From an uncultured Chloroflexota bacterium (GTDB lineage Bacteria > Chloroflexota > UBA11872 > UBA12225), in NCBI GenBank assembly GCA_902805635.1, contig CADCTC010000155.1, forward strand, positions 1-49,332: DNA of 49,332 nucleotides, in the 5' to 3' direction. How positions within the stretch are numbered: the first letter of the stretch is position 1; each line of letters opens with the position of its first letter. A program made the translations under genes and the position numbers. Below are positions 39,784 to 48,467 of the stretch, one piece after another. The notes under the pieces were generated by a model. It did not search any database. It worked only from the letters and a program-made list of their open reading frames with translations, and had not been told where the DNA came from.

Positions 39784-40251
39784 TTACGCTTGCTGGTCGC
39801 TGCCCGGCAGGCCGCGCCCGTCTACGCCGAGCGCCAACTCGCCCTTCCACGTTGGCCGCATCGCTCCCGGTGTAGTCGGCTTTCGGTTGCCCTGCGCATC
39901 GTAGTGCGTGTGCGTGGGCGCGCGGTGGGGCGAGACGGTGAGGAAATACACCACCGGCTCGTCTCCGGCGCAGGTGATGCGGTGCTTCTCGTGTGGCAAC
40001 GCAAACACCGCCTGCCCCGGCGTCGCGATCACCTCGCTGCGCACGCCGTCGATCTCGAACTCGAAGCGCGCCTTCCCCTCTAGCACCACCCACGTCTCAA
40101 TGCCATCCGACTCTTCGTGCGTGTGGTAGGTCTCCTCCCGGCCACTACCGGGTTGCTCGGGCTCGCGACGGATGAAGCGCGCGCGCACCTGGGGCACCGC
40201 CACCATCGCGCCCGAAGGGTCGTCGCGCCAATCAAAGGCTCGTGCTGGCAT
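39784..40251 (-). CDS. cupin domain protein
   Basis: 155 residues from ATG 40251. A single cupin barrel: YHTHEESDGIETWVVLEGKA holds motif 1 (H-x-H, then E), and ALPHEKHRITCAG holds the second histidine. Both metal sites are present. Single-domain cupins include isomerases, dioxygenases and sensor-type binding proteins; no specific one is favoured. Confidence 0.85.
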   Translation of the reverse strand: MPARAFDWRDDPSGAMVAVPQVRARFIRREPEQPGSGREETYHTHEESDGIETWVVLEGKARFEFEIDGVRSEVIATPGQAVFALPHEKHRITCAGDEPVVYFLTVSPHRAPTHTHYDAQGNRKPTTPGAMRPTWKGELALGVDGRGLPGSDQQA

Positions 40252-40374
40252 AGCGGGATGATACGGAGCCGAACCGTAACGTCCATCGCACGAATGTGTA
40301 AAGATGATTACATCTGTGTAACGATGTGACCTATTCCCTGCGCCACTGCACGCCGCTTGCTTTTCAATGGAACC

Positions 40375-40725
40375 ATGCAAGCGACGCAGGTGACGATTGG
40401 AGACGCGGCCGTATGGCGCTTGGTGGGCATGGCAGCGGTGGCGCTCCTGCTCTTGACCATACTGGTGGGACAGCTCACAGTGCCGGGTGGTCTCCTGGGG
40501 CCCGCCACGGGCGCCGGCAATGCCAGAGTGGCTGAGACGGCGCGGCTGCGTCCAAGCGCCTCTGCGGACCACGCCTTCACGCTGCAGCATAAGGTCGCCC
40601 CCGTCCGTGCCGCCATTGAGCCGGTTGTCCAGACCGTGCAGGACGCCGCCGGCGATCCTGTTACCGTGGCCACACTGGCCGGCGTCGCCGGTGTAGTCGA
40701 CCTGGCCGGCAGCGCAGCCGACTAA
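40375..40725 (+). CDS. single-helix membrane-anchored hypothetical protein
   Basis: 116 residues from ATG 40375 (TTG at 40357 would add six). One hydrophobic helix near the N-terminus (LVGMAAVALLLLTILVGQL) and a soluble, Ala/Val-rich part outside. No family recognised. Confidence 0.65.
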   Translation: MQATQVTIGDAAVWRLVGMAAVALLLLTILVGQLTVPGGLLGPATGAGNARVAETARLRPSASADHAFTLQHKVAPVRAAIEPVVQTVQDAAGDPVTVATLAGVAGVVDLAGSAAD

Positions 40726-40839
40726 CCAACCCGCCCCGCGTGCCCAGGCGTCATGCGCTCTCCTGGGCGGCACGTACCGCCGCACGTACGCTTGCGCCAC
40801 TCAGGTGGGCAGGAGGCTACAGTACCCTTGAGCCAGGCT

Positions 40840-41229
40840 ATGGTGAGAGAGCGCAGCCGCCTACGCGATCCCGGCGGCACGTCGGGGGGATTGCTCGAGT
40901 TCCTGCTTGGCTTCGCGATGGCCGTGGGCGGCGGGTACCTGCTGGTAGACCGGGTCACCGTCACCAGCGGCTACTGGTCGCTGTGGGGCTACAACGCGTT
41001 CGGCCTCTCGCTGCTGCCGCTGCTGATCGGCACCGGCCTGCTCTTCTTCGGCGGTCGCTCTGTTGTAGGCTGGCTGCTGGTGCTGGCCGGCGCGGTCATC
41101 ATCTTCGCCGGCATCCTCTCCAACCTGCACCTCTACTTCGCCCCCACCAGCCTCTTCGCCACGGTGACGATGCTCCTCCTGCTCGCCGGCGGCCTGGGCC
41201 TCATCGCCCGCTCACTTCGCGCGCACTGA
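40840..41229 (+). CDS. four-helix membrane protein
   Basis: 129 residues from ATG 40840; the earlier frame start is Arg/Pro/His-rich and unlikely. Four hydrophobic segments (LLEFLLGFAMAVGGGYLLV, LSLLPLLIGTGLLFF, GWLLVLAGAVIIFAG and LFATVTMLLLLAGGLGLIA). Small uncharacterised membrane protein. Confidence 0.75.
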   Translation: MVRERSRLRDPGGTSGGLLEFLLGFAMAVGGGYLLVDRVTVTSGYWSLWGYNAFGLSLLPLLIGTGLLFFGGRSVVGWLLVLAGAVIIFAGILSNLHLYFAPTSLFATVTMLLLLAGGLGLIARSLRAH

Positions 41230-41306
41230 CGCCACCATCCCCAGGCTCCGACTAAGCCGCAGGGCCGGGCCTCCGGTGCCGAACGTCAGCTCATCGCCGC
41301 CATTGG

Positions 41307-42164
41307 TTACTCCTGCCAGCGCAGGCCGGCGTGTTCCAGCGCGGCGTCCAGGCCACGCTTGGCGGCGGGCACCTTCTCGTCGGGTAGATGCTCGATCAGG
41401 ACGTAACCGTCCGGACATACCTCCTGGAAGCGCCGCAGCACCAGCGGCATGTCGATGAACCCCTCGCCGATGATGCACTCGCTCATCTTTACCGTGGCCG
41501 CGTTCTCGAAAGTCAAGTCCTTGGCGTGTACCGCCACGGCGTAGCGGCCGCACAGGTCGTACAGCTTGTGGATCAGTGACGTGGTGTTGAACAGCTCGTC
41601 CAGCCCGCGCACGAAGTTCACCGCATCTACGCAGAACCCCAGTGCCGGCGACCCCACCGCCTCGATCACGTCGCGCACCCGCTCCGGCGTGTCGAGTGGC
41701 GACACCGCCGCCCCCTCCAGCGCCAGCACCACCCCCTCGCTCTCCGCCACCTTCGCCACCTGCCGCAGCCCACGGATCAGACGCTCCAGGGTCTCCAGGC
41801 GCGTGTTCTCCGGGTGCGGCCGCCACGACCCAGTCGAATTGAGGCTGCCGGGACGCACGTACAGGCTGGCGGCGCCGAGCACGCGCGTCGCCTTGCAGCA
41901 CAGCTCCAGCTCGTGGATCGCCTGGCGCTGCAGCGCCTCGTCCTTTGACACCAGGTCCACGTTGCGCGGCACCGCCTGCGCCACCCGCACGCCACCGTCC
42001 GCCAGCACGTCGCGCACCCGGCGCAGCGCGCCCTCGTCCGCGGAGATCGGCTGCGTCAGCGTCCAGTGGCACCCGGTGAAGCCCTGCGCACGCAAGTCCG
42101 CCGCCGTCTGCGGCGTGACCTCGTGCGCTTGACGCGTGGTCCGCCCGATTACCCCTACGCGCAT
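41307..42164 (-). CDS. sugar phosphate isomerase/epimerase (TIM barrel)
   Basis: 285 residues. TIM barrel with probable ligands: Glu in VLALEGAAV, Asp in GFCVDAVNFV, His in VAVHAKDL and Glu in YVLIEHLPDEK. Sister to the protein at 10933 but clearly different in sequence. It follows a Gfo/Idh/MocA gene by 15 bases, so the two likely form a pathway for an inositol- or keto-sugar. Confidence 0.85.
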   Translation of the reverse strand: MRVGVIGRTTRQAHEVTPQTAADLRAQGFTGCHWTLTQPISADEGALRRVRDVLADGGVRVAQAVPRNVDLVSKDEALQRQAIHELELCCKATRVLGAASLYVRPGSLNSTGSWRPHPENTRLETLERLIRGLRQVAKVAESEGVVLALEGAAVSPLDTPERVRDVIEAVGSPALGFCVDAVNFVRGLDELFNTTSLIHKLYDLCGRYAVAVHAKDLTFENAATVKMSECIIGEGFIDMPLVLRRFQEVCPDGYVLIEHLPDEKVPAAKRGLDAALEHAGLRWQE

Positions 42165-42179
42165 CGCGTCTCGCCTCCT

Positions 42180-43466
42180 CTACCGAATGCCCAGCCGCTC
42201 GTTGATCGGGCCCTGGTAGTCCTCGGCGACCAGCGACGTGACATCGTCCAGGGTCACGGCGCGGCCGGTGGCGCCGGACTCCAGCAGCGCCAGCGGCACG
42301 CTCATGGCGTGCAGGCCCAGCTCGCCGTCCACCTCCGGCCGGGCGCCGCCATGGATGCAGCGCGCCAGCTCTTCCAATTGGTACGCCACCAACCGGGCGT
42401 TCACCTGGTCGGTTGGCACCTCGTAGCGCCCCAGACGCGCTGCCCCGTCGAACAGGCGCTGCGTCACGTCATCCAACGAGAACCCCGGCAGCCGCTCCAG
42501 CAGCGCGTCGCCATCGAGCGTTTCGGCGCCGCCTTCGTCCGTCGCGGGGGTCACCACCGGCGTGCGGCCCGACCGCGCGCCGGGCACGCGCAGCGATCCC
42601 CGCGAGCCGTGCAGCAGGTGCGTTCCCAGCCGCTCGCCCGGAGCGCCGCTGGTATACGCCATGTAGCCAATCGGCCCGCTCTCGAAGCGCAGTACGCCCA
42701 GCGCGGTGTCCTCCGCCGTCGGACGGACGGTGCTGCCCGCCGGCACGTCGTCTTCGCGGTGGCGATACAGCCAGTCATTCGCGCCGGCGGCGTCGGCCTG
42801 CATCATGCGCTCCTCTTCCAAGATGCCGGTTTCGGCGTAGACGCGCTTGACCGGCCCCAGGAAGTACACCAGCAAGTCCGCCGCGTGCACCAGCAGGTCC
42901 AGCAGCAACCCCCCGCGCAGCTTGTCGTGGCGCCAGGAGGTGCCCAGCAGCACGTGCTGGTTGCCCGTGATGGACAGGTAGGTTGCCAGGCGCGGCGTGC
43001 CGATGACGCCCCCTTCGATCGCCGCCTTGACCAGCCGCATGATCGGGTCGCGCCGGTAGTTCTCGGCCACGCTCAGCACTGCGCCGCCGCGCTGCGCCGC
43101 CTCGATCATCCGCCGCCCGGCCCTTGCCGTGATCGCCATCGGCTTCTCTACCAGCACGTGCACCCCGCGCTCCAGCGCCGGCACCGCCACCCGGTGGTGC
43201 GCCCCGGCGTCGGTGGTCACGTCCAGCGCATCCACCACCCCGGCATCGAGCATGGCGTTGATGTCGTTGTAGATCGCCGGCTCGCGACCTAGCCATTCAG
43301 CCGCCATGCGCGTTACCTGCCGCGCCGGCCCCTCGCGCAAGTCGCACACTGCCGCCAGCTCAAAGCTGCGGAACCCCGCCGCGCGCAGCGTGCGCAGCGC
43401 GTCCACGTGGCGCACCGAGATCCCACCGCATCCCACGATTCCCAGCCGCAACGGCTCATTCGTCAT
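42180..43466 (-). CDS. Gfo/Idh/MocA family oxidoreductase
   Basis: 428 residues from ATG 43466 (TTG 43502 is another option). Rossmann motif GIVGCGGIS at residues 8-16, catalytic-lysine motif VEKPMAI at about 108, and a C-terminal domain with a His segment (DLLVHAADLLVYFLG). Longer than the copy at 2164 by a C-terminal extension. Acts on an unknown sugar with NAD(P). Confidence 0.88.
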   Translation of the reverse strand: MTNEPLRLGIVGCGGISVRHVDALRTLRAAGFRSFELAAVCDLREGPARQVTRMAAEWLGREPAIYNDINAMLDAGVVDALDVTTDAGAHHRVAVPALERGVHVLVEKPMAITARAGRRMIEAAQRGGAVLSVAENYRRDPIMRLVKAAIEGGVIGTPRLATYLSITGNQHVLLGTSWRHDKLRGGLLLDLLVHAADLLVYFLGPVKRVYAETGILEEERMMQADAAGANDWLYRHREDDVPAGSTVRPTAEDTALGVLRFESGPIGYMAYTSGAPGERLGTHLLHGSRGSLRVPGARSGRTPVVTPATDEGGAETLDGDALLERLPGFSLDDVTQRLFDGAARLGRYEVPTDQVNARLVAYQLEELARCIHGGARPEVDGELGLHAMSVPLALLESGATGRAVTLDDVTSLVAEDYQGPINERLGIR

Positions 43467-43589
43467 CTCCGGCAATGTGGCATGTAGCGCAGCCCGCGTC
43501 AAGCCGTCTCACCGTGTGCAACACTGCACCCGGTCTTACACAGATGTACTTCGCGCTCTGCTCTACAGGAGGGACACCATGGTCTTTCC

Positions 43590-43762
43590 CCAATGAGCCA
43601 TACGTGCTCGACACACACAAGGCCGAGGCGGCGCTCGGCGCACGCTGCCAGGTCGGCCTCCGCGACACGCTGCAGCGTGCCTACGCCTGGTACCAAGCAC
43701 TCCCCGAGCCCCAGCGCGCCCCCAAGATCGGCCCAACCGAGTCCCGCGTCCGCGCTGCATAG
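43590..43762 (+). pseudogene. C-terminal remnant of an NAD-dependent sugar epimerase
   Basis: About 57 codons resembling the end of SDR-type nucleotide-sugar epimerases: PWSFPNEPYVLDTHKAEAAL, then GLRDTLQRAYAWYQALP. In full enzymes this is the part following the substrate loop (DxxKAxxxLG and the final WY helix). Upstream, from 43503 to about 43590, I see no further match, so the rest is lost. It sits between the Gfo/Idh and GntR genes in a 410-base gap. Confidence 0.6.
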
Positions 43763-43860
43763 CCGGTTGCGGGGCGCACCTGCGCCCTCGGTCACCGTCG
43801 ATCCCTGCCCCATCTCGGCCACCGCCCAGGTGGTTGGCGCCGCCCCTCTCCCCACACGTA

Positions 43861-43880
43861 GCATTTGCAATTACAAATGC
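43861..43880 (+). promoter_or_regulatory. palindrome overlapping the GntR start codon
   Basis: GCATTTG and CAAATGC are perfect arms around CAATTA, a 20-base palindrome. It includes the likely start codon (43877-43879). GntR/FadR proteins bind such TTG-x(n)-CAA palindromes, so this is the expected autoregulatory operator. Confidence 0.6.
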
Positions 43881-44569
43881 CGATTGGCACTCCTGCCCTG
43901 CCGGCCGAGCGCATGCGGCCCATCGGCCTCCAGCGTTCCGTCTTCGATCTTGTGCTGGAGCGCCTGCGCGACGCAATTCTGCACGGTGAGCTCGCCGCCG
44001 ACGCCCGGCTGAAGCCGCGCGACCTCGCGGCCCAGCTCGATGTCAGTTCCATGCCCGTCCAGGAGGCGCTCTGCGTCCTGGAAGTAGAAGGCCTGGCCGT
44101 GCGCCACCCGCGCCGGGGTGTCGTCGTCAGCCCGCTCACACCGGAGAGCGTTACCAACGCCTACCAGATGCTCGCCGCCGTCACTGCGCTGTGCGCGCGC
44201 CACGCCGCCGCCACGCTGTCCGAGGGCGACCTCGCAACGCTTGAGGCCACCGCGGAAGAGATGGAACGGCTGCGGCAAGCGGGAGACCAGCCCGCGCTGA
44301 TGGACGCCAACCGCCGCTTCCACGAGCGCATCTGCGTCGCGTATCCCAGCCAGTGGGCACACGACACGCTACGCCGGCTCTGGAACTACGCCTTCCGCGT
44401 GGAGCGCGTCTATCCGCGCTCGTCGGGCCGTCTGGAGCAAGGTGAGCGCGAGCACCGCGACATTCTTGCTGCACTAGCGGCGCGCGACGGCGAAACCGCC
44501 GCCCGCCTGGTGCAGCGCCACACCGAAGCGGCCGGCGTCGAGCTCGTCCGCCAAATGAACAAGGAGTGA
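43877..44569 (+). CDS. GntR (FadR-type) transcription regulator
   Basis: 230 residues from ATG 43877. Winged helix at about 22-84 (VFDLVLERLRDAILHGELAA, VSSMPVQEALCVLEVEGLAVRH) and an all-helical effector domain with the metal-binding His of the FadR group (NRRFHERICVAY). These regulate sugar-acid and short-chain acid uptake in response to the substrate. It starts in a palindrome and is followed in 7 bases by a sugar-binding protein, which it probably controls. Confidence 0.88.
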   Translation: MPIGTPALPAERMRPIGLQRSVFDLVLERLRDAILHGELAADARLKPRDLAAQLDVSSMPVQEALCVLEVEGLAVRHPRRGVVVSPLTPESVTNAYQMLAAVTALCARHAAATLSEGDLATLEATAEEMERLRQAGDQPALMDANRRFHERICVAYPSQWAHDTLRRLWNYAFRVERVYPRSSGRLEQGEREHRDILAALAARDGETAARLVQRHTEAAGVELVRQMNKE

Positions 44570-44576
44570 TCACTTC

Positions 44577-46007
44577 ATGGCCAGCCAGACCCTCAGCGTG
44601 ACCGTGCCGGCAGCCCCAACGTCGCGAGCGACACCCGCACACGCGGCCCCTGCGCGACCGCTGCCTCCCAGCGCCAACACCCGGCGCGCGTGGCTGCGCG
44701 GCGCCCTCGGCGTGCCCGCCACCGCAACCGGTCTGGCGCTGGCCGCCTGCGGCGCCGGCGGGCGCGCCGCCACCCCACCCGCGCCTGGCTCCATCCCGCC
44801 AGCCACCGTGAGCTTTGCCACCCTCGGCGATGAGTTCTACAAAAACGCTCCGAGCGATACGTTTAAGCAGCGCTACCCCAGCCTCACCGTAGAGCACACC
44901 GTGCTCGGCGCCGGTCCCGTCTACTTGGAGAAGATCCTCGGCCTGCTCGTCGCCGGCACGCCGCCCGACGTGTGGGACGTGGGCCAGGGCACCATCAACG
45001 AGTTCGAGAAGCGCGGCGAGGCGCTCGTCCTCGATCCCCTGATCGCGCGCGACACGTGGATCGACTTCGCCGACTTCGAGCCATCCTCCATGTACCACAT
45101 GGGCGGCAAGCGCCACATGCTGCCCCGCGACACCGGCGTCAGCTGCATCTACTACAACGCCGACCATTGGCAGCGCACCGGGCTGGGCAACCCCCGTCAG
45201 CTCTGGCTCGACAAGAAATGGGACTGGAACGCTTTCCTGGATGCCGCCCGGCGCCTCACCGCCGACAGTCCAGACGGCCGCCGCTACGGCTTCGGCCTGC
45301 TCGGAACCGCTCCCTGGGCCATCGGTCCCTGGCTCTGGCAAAACGGCATCGACTACGCCGAGTGGAACACCAACAAGCAGACCATCGACCGGCCCGCCGC
45401 CATCGAGTCGCTGCAGTGGATCGTCGACCTGTCGCAGCGCCACCGCGTCATGCCCACGCCCGACGCCAATCGGTCTGAGATGCCCACCTTCGCCAACGGT
45501 CGCGTCTCTATGGTCATGGACTTCAGCTTTAACCGCGGTACTTATTCGCGCATGCAGAACGTCAAGTGGGATGTCGCGCCCCTGCCGCGCGGCGCCAAGG
45601 CAACCGCCGTCCACGTCGCCCGCAACGGCTTCAGCATCTCCACCAAGAGCAAAGTGCGTGATGCTGCCTGGCTCTGGCTGGCGCACATCACCGGCAAGGA
45701 CGTCACAATGCTCGCCACCCAGGAAGGCCGGGTTCACCCGCCCCGCAAGTCCGCCGCCAGCTCAGACGCCTTCCTCAAACGCGCCGGCGTCACCGCCGAC
45801 CTGCGTCCTTTCGTCGATCAGCAGCCCTTCGGCCAGTTCGGCGCGCCGCACGAGAAGCGGGGCGAGCTCAACACGCTTCTCGGTCAGCAGGTGCCGCCCG
45901 CACTGAACGGGCAGATCTCAGCCCAGGCGCTCGCCACCCAGATGGCGCCCATGATCCAGCAGATCCTCGACCAGGGCAAGGACTTCGCCGATCCGGTGAA
46001 GAAGTAA
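44577..46007 (+). CDS. ABC sugar-binding lipoprotein
   Basis: 476 residues; AAGGAG lies 11 bases before the ATG. A 40-residue basic leader with NTRRAWLRG precedes a lipobox (LALAAC). The mature part resembles family 1 solute-binding proteins (VAGTPPDVWDVGQGTINEFEKR, LLGTAPWAIGPWLWQNG). Like the genes at 12054 and 13590, it lacks permease genes nearby. Co-transcribed with GntR. Confidence 0.9.
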   Translation: MASQTLSVTVPAAPTSRATPAHAAPARPLPPSANTRRAWLRGALGVPATATGLALAACGAGGRAATPPAPGSIPPATVSFATLGDEFYKNAPSDTFKQRYPSLTVEHTVLGAGPVYLEKILGLLVAGTPPDVWDVGQGTINEFEKRGEALVLDPLIARDTWIDFADFEPSSMYHMGGKRHMLPRDTGVSCIYYNADHWQRTGLGNPRQLWLDKKWDWNAFLDAARRLTADSPDGRRYGFGLLGTAPWAIGPWLWQNGIDYAEWNTNKQTIDRPAAIESLQWIVDLSQRHRVMPTPDANRSEMPTFANGRVSMVMDFSFNRGTYSRMQNVKWDVAPLPRGAKATAVHVARNGFSISTKSKVRDAAWLWLAHITGKDVTMLATQEGRVHPPRKSAASSDAFLKRAGVTADLRPFVDQQPFGQFGAPHEKRGELNTLLGQQVPPALNGQISAQALATQMAPMIQQILDQGKDFADPVKK

Positions 46008-46010
46008 GTG

Positions 46011-46223
46011 ATGAGCGCCAGTCCGCCTGCCCGCCCCACAGCCGCCGGCAATCCTACCGCGATCCCCCAGGACGGCGTTTTCGACCGATCCTTCCTCCCG
46101 CCCGCGCGCTGGGAGTGCGTCGTGCCCGGCGACACCCATTACCTGGCCATCGGCGAAGCCATCAAAGAGTCAGTCCGCACTCGCGGCCCCGTCACCCCCG
46201 TCTCCCTCACCCCTTCAGCCTGA
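46011..46223 (+). CDS. small protein following the sugar-binding gene, possible remnant
   Basis: 70 residues (ATG 46011; GTG 46008 also possible). The second half (WECVVPGDTHYLAIGEAIKE then SVRTRGPVTPV) recalls the C-terminal tail of a Gfo/Idh/MocA enzyme, with a Pro-rich N-terminal part. It starts 3 bases after the previous stop. May be a truncated gene or a small expressed protein. Confidence 0.4.
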   Translation: MSASPPARPTAAGNPTAIPQDGVFDRSFLPPARWECVVPGDTHYLAIGEAIKESVRTRGPVTPVSLTPSA

Positions 46224-46253
46224 TCGGGAGCGGGAGCAGGAGCATCAAGTGCG

Positions 46254-46445
46254 TCAGGAGCGTCGCACCAACCCCAGCCGCCGGAACAGCTCGTAGAAGT
46301 TCACGTCCAGCCCCGCGCCAAACACCTTCGGCGTGAACAGCCGCCGGTCGGTCGGGTTCCACAATCGCTCCCGCAGCCGCGCCCGCGTCGGCCGCCGGAA
46401 GTCATACGGAATCCCCAGAAACGTGCCTGTCTTGGAAGTGCTCAT
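46254..46445 (-). CDS. DUF5808 small protein
   Basis: 63 residues; AGAGGA lies 8 bases upstream. The DUF5808 pattern is clear: FLGIPYDFRRPTRARLRERLWNP, then LFTPKVFGAGLDVNFYELFRRLGL. Function of the family is unknown; it is usually found fused to membrane segments. Here it is alone. Confidence 0.85.
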   Translation of the reverse strand: MSTSKTGTFLGIPYDFRRPTRARLRERLWNPTDRRLFTPKVFGAGLDVNFYELFRRLGLVRRS

Positions 46446-46490
46446 GGCGATGTTCCTCTCTCCAACCCTAGCACGCCCGCTGACTCAGAA

Positions 46491-47132
46491 TTACTTGACG
46501 TCGTGCTTGCGCAGCAAGTCGTCCAGCGCCTCGCGCAGCAGCGACGACTCGGTCACCGAGCGCTTCTCCGCCAGGCGCTTGAGCCGGCCGATCTGTGCCG
46601 TGGTGTAGTAGCACGTCTTCATCACCATCTCCTCCACCGTCGGCAGCGCTACCTGGTTGCGCCCCGCCTCCTTTGCCTGCCACAGCGCCTGGTCCGCCCG
46701 TGCCAGCAGGTCCCCCGCTGACTTCACGTCGCGCGGGTAATTGGCCACGCCGATGCTGATAGAAGGCCGGTAGCCGGGGACCTCCGGCACCAGCCCCTCC
46801 ACCGCAGTGACCCCCGCGCGGAAGCGCTCCATCTGCAGGAAGCCGCTCTCGAGCGAGACGCCCGGCAGCACCACGGCGAACTCGTCTCCCCCGATCCTGC
46901 CGGCGACGCCGCCCGCCTGCTCCGCCAGCGCCTTAAGCCGCTGCCCCACCGCCGTCAGCAGCGCGTCTCCCGCGGCGTGGCCGTGGGTGTCGTTTAGCTC
47001 CTTGAAGTTGTCGGCATCCAGCAGCCCCAGCGTCAGGAGGTCCGCCCCCTGCGCCACACGCTGCAGCTCCTCCCTAAACGACGCGCCTTCCAGCAGTCCT
47101 GTCAACCTATCTACCGCATCCTTGCCTGCCAT
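46491..47132 (-). CDS. diguanylate cyclase (GGDEF) fused to a ribbon-helix-helix domain
   Basis: 213 residues; GGAGGTG lies before the ATG. The GGDEF domain covers about 1-165 with an intact active site (GRIGGDEFAVVLPG, residues 81-85) and metal/substrate residues (LLDADNFKELNDTHGH). No RxxD inhibitory site is seen before GGDEF. Residues about 168-213 (VMKTCYYTTAQIGRLKRLAE, then KRSVTESSLLREALDDLLRK) match a CopG-type ribbon-helix-helix, which dimerises and binds DNA. It has no sensor or membrane part. c-di-GMP synthesis and DNA binding may be linked. Confidence 0.85.
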   Translation of the reverse strand: MAGKDAVDRLTGLLEGASFREELQRVAQGADLLTLGLLDADNFKELNDTHGHAAGDALLTAVGQRLKALAEQAGGVAGRIGGDEFAVVLPGVSLESGFLQMERFRAGVTAVEGLVPEVPGYRPSISIGVANYPRDVKSAGDLLARADQALWQAKEAGRNQVALPTVEEMVMKTCYYTTAQIGRLKRLAEKRSVTESSLLREALDDLLRKHDVK

Positions 47133-47160
47133 AGATATTCACCTCCGTGTAGTCACTGAT

Positions 47161-47170
47161 GTATATATAC
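47161..47170. promoter_or_regulatory. GTATATATAC palindrome before the GGDEF-RHH gene
   Basis: A 10-base palindrome, AT-rich in a GC-rich gap, lies 29 bases upstream of the start at 47132. It can serve as a -10 region and as the short palindromic site expected for a ribbon-helix-helix dimer, hence possible autoregulation. Confidence 0.4.
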
Positions 47171-47321
47171 GTGGACCATCATGCCGCCGTATCGCACCAG
47201 AGTCAAGGGGCAGTTCCTAGATAGGTGTAGTCCGCCCGGGTAGGCTCGCCCGCCGCATCGACTCAGACCGGCCAACCGCCGCGCGTGGTGCCATACACGC
47301 CGCGCGGTACCCTCCCACTCG

Positions 47322-48266
47322 ATGGCAGCCTTTCGCGAGCTGATGGTGCGCCTCCTTGGCCGCTGGCCCGAGTCCGCGCCGCTCGATGCACTCGTCGAGG
47401 AGCGGGTAGACCTGGGTGATGTCGTCCGGGAGCGTGTCAGCTACCAGGTGGAGCCCGGCGACCGGGTTCCCGCCTACCTGCTGCTGCCGCGCGACTTGCT
47501 ACCCGGCGAGCGCCGCGCGGCCGTCTTCGCGCACCACCAGCACGCTGGGCAATTCCATCTCGGCAAGAGCGAAGTGATTGGCCTGGCCGGCAACCCCGAG
47601 CAGGCCTACGCCCTCGAGCTCGCCCGCCGCGGCTACGTCGTGCTCGCCCCCGACGCTCTCTGCTTCGAAGAGCGCGGGCCGTACCGCGGCGTCCTCGATC
47701 CGCCCGATCAGCAGACCGCCGGCCGCGACTCCGAGCGCTTCGAGTTCACCAGCCGAGTCCTCCACGGTTCCTGGCTGCAGACCAAGCTCGTCTGGGACAT
47801 GCAGCGCGGGCTGGACTACCTTCAGTCGCGCCACGAGGTCGATCCGGCCCGGCTAGGCTGCATCGGCCACTCGTTGGGTGGCCAGCAGGCGCTCTTCCAC
47901 GCCGCGCTCGACGAGCGGATTGGCGCCGCCGTATCGTCGTGCGGCTTCGCATCTCTGGCGGCGGTGCTGCGGGAGCGCGTCAACCACAACTTTGGCGCCT
48001 ACGTGCCCGGCTGGCTGGAGCACGGCGACGTGGGCGATCTGCTCGGCGCCGTCGCGCCGCGCCCCTTCCTCGCGCTCAACGGCGCCTCAGACAGCATCTT
48101 CCCCATCGACGGGCTGCACGACTCCCTCGCCGTCGCCCGCGCCGCGTACGAGACCGCCGGCGCCGGCGAGCGCCTCGACGCGGGCGTCTACCTCGGCGGC
48201 CACGGCTTCAGCGACGAGATGCGCGAGCGCGCCTACGCCTGGCTCGATCGCTGGCTGCGTGCCTGA
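47322..48266 (+). CDS. alpha/beta hydrolase (dienelactone hydrolase-like)
   Basis: 314 residues. The nucleophile elbow is GCIGHSLGGQQ (Ser at about 187). The acid is Asp in LNGASDSIFP and the histidine is in YLGGHGFSDEM. An extended N-terminal beta region (VPAYLLLPRDLLPGERRAAVF) and a His-rich part (AHHQHAGQFHLGK) are typical of acetylxylan-esterase/dienelactone-type hydrolases. No signal peptide. Probably acts on an ester of a sugar or aromatic acid. Confidence 0.88.
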   Translation: MAAFRELMVRLLGRWPESAPLDALVEERVDLGDVVRERVSYQVEPGDRVPAYLLLPRDLLPGERRAAVFAHHQHAGQFHLGKSEVIGLAGNPEQAYALELARRGYVVLAPDALCFEERGPYRGVLDPPDQQTAGRDSERFEFTSRVLHGSWLQTKLVWDMQRGLDYLQSRHEVDPARLGCIGHSLGGQQALFHAALDERIGAAVSSCGFASLAAVLRERVNHNFGAYVPGWLEHGDVGDLLGAVAPRPFLALNGASDSIFPIDGLHDSLAVARAAYETAGAGERLDAGVYLGGHGFSDEMRERAYAWLDRWLRA

Positions 48267-48467
48267 CGTGATCGGCTTGCCAGGGGCGCCGGCGGCGCCA
48301 CCGGCACCCGGCGCCCGCTACTCGAGACCTACTCCCCACCCGCACTAGCTCGTCGGTCCACACCGTCGTCGGGTGCGCCACCCACGTGATCCCACCGGCT
48401 GACGTCGCCAATCCCCTGCGCCGCGCCCTAATCCTTCATCTCGACACCTGGTTTAGGCCGCGACACC

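Noticed and set aside
44181..45737. 518-codon minus-strand frame opposite GntR and the sugar-binding gene
   Set aside because: It is Val/Gly/Arg-rich low-complexity sequence, a mirror of GC-rich codons; the plus-strand genes have clear families.
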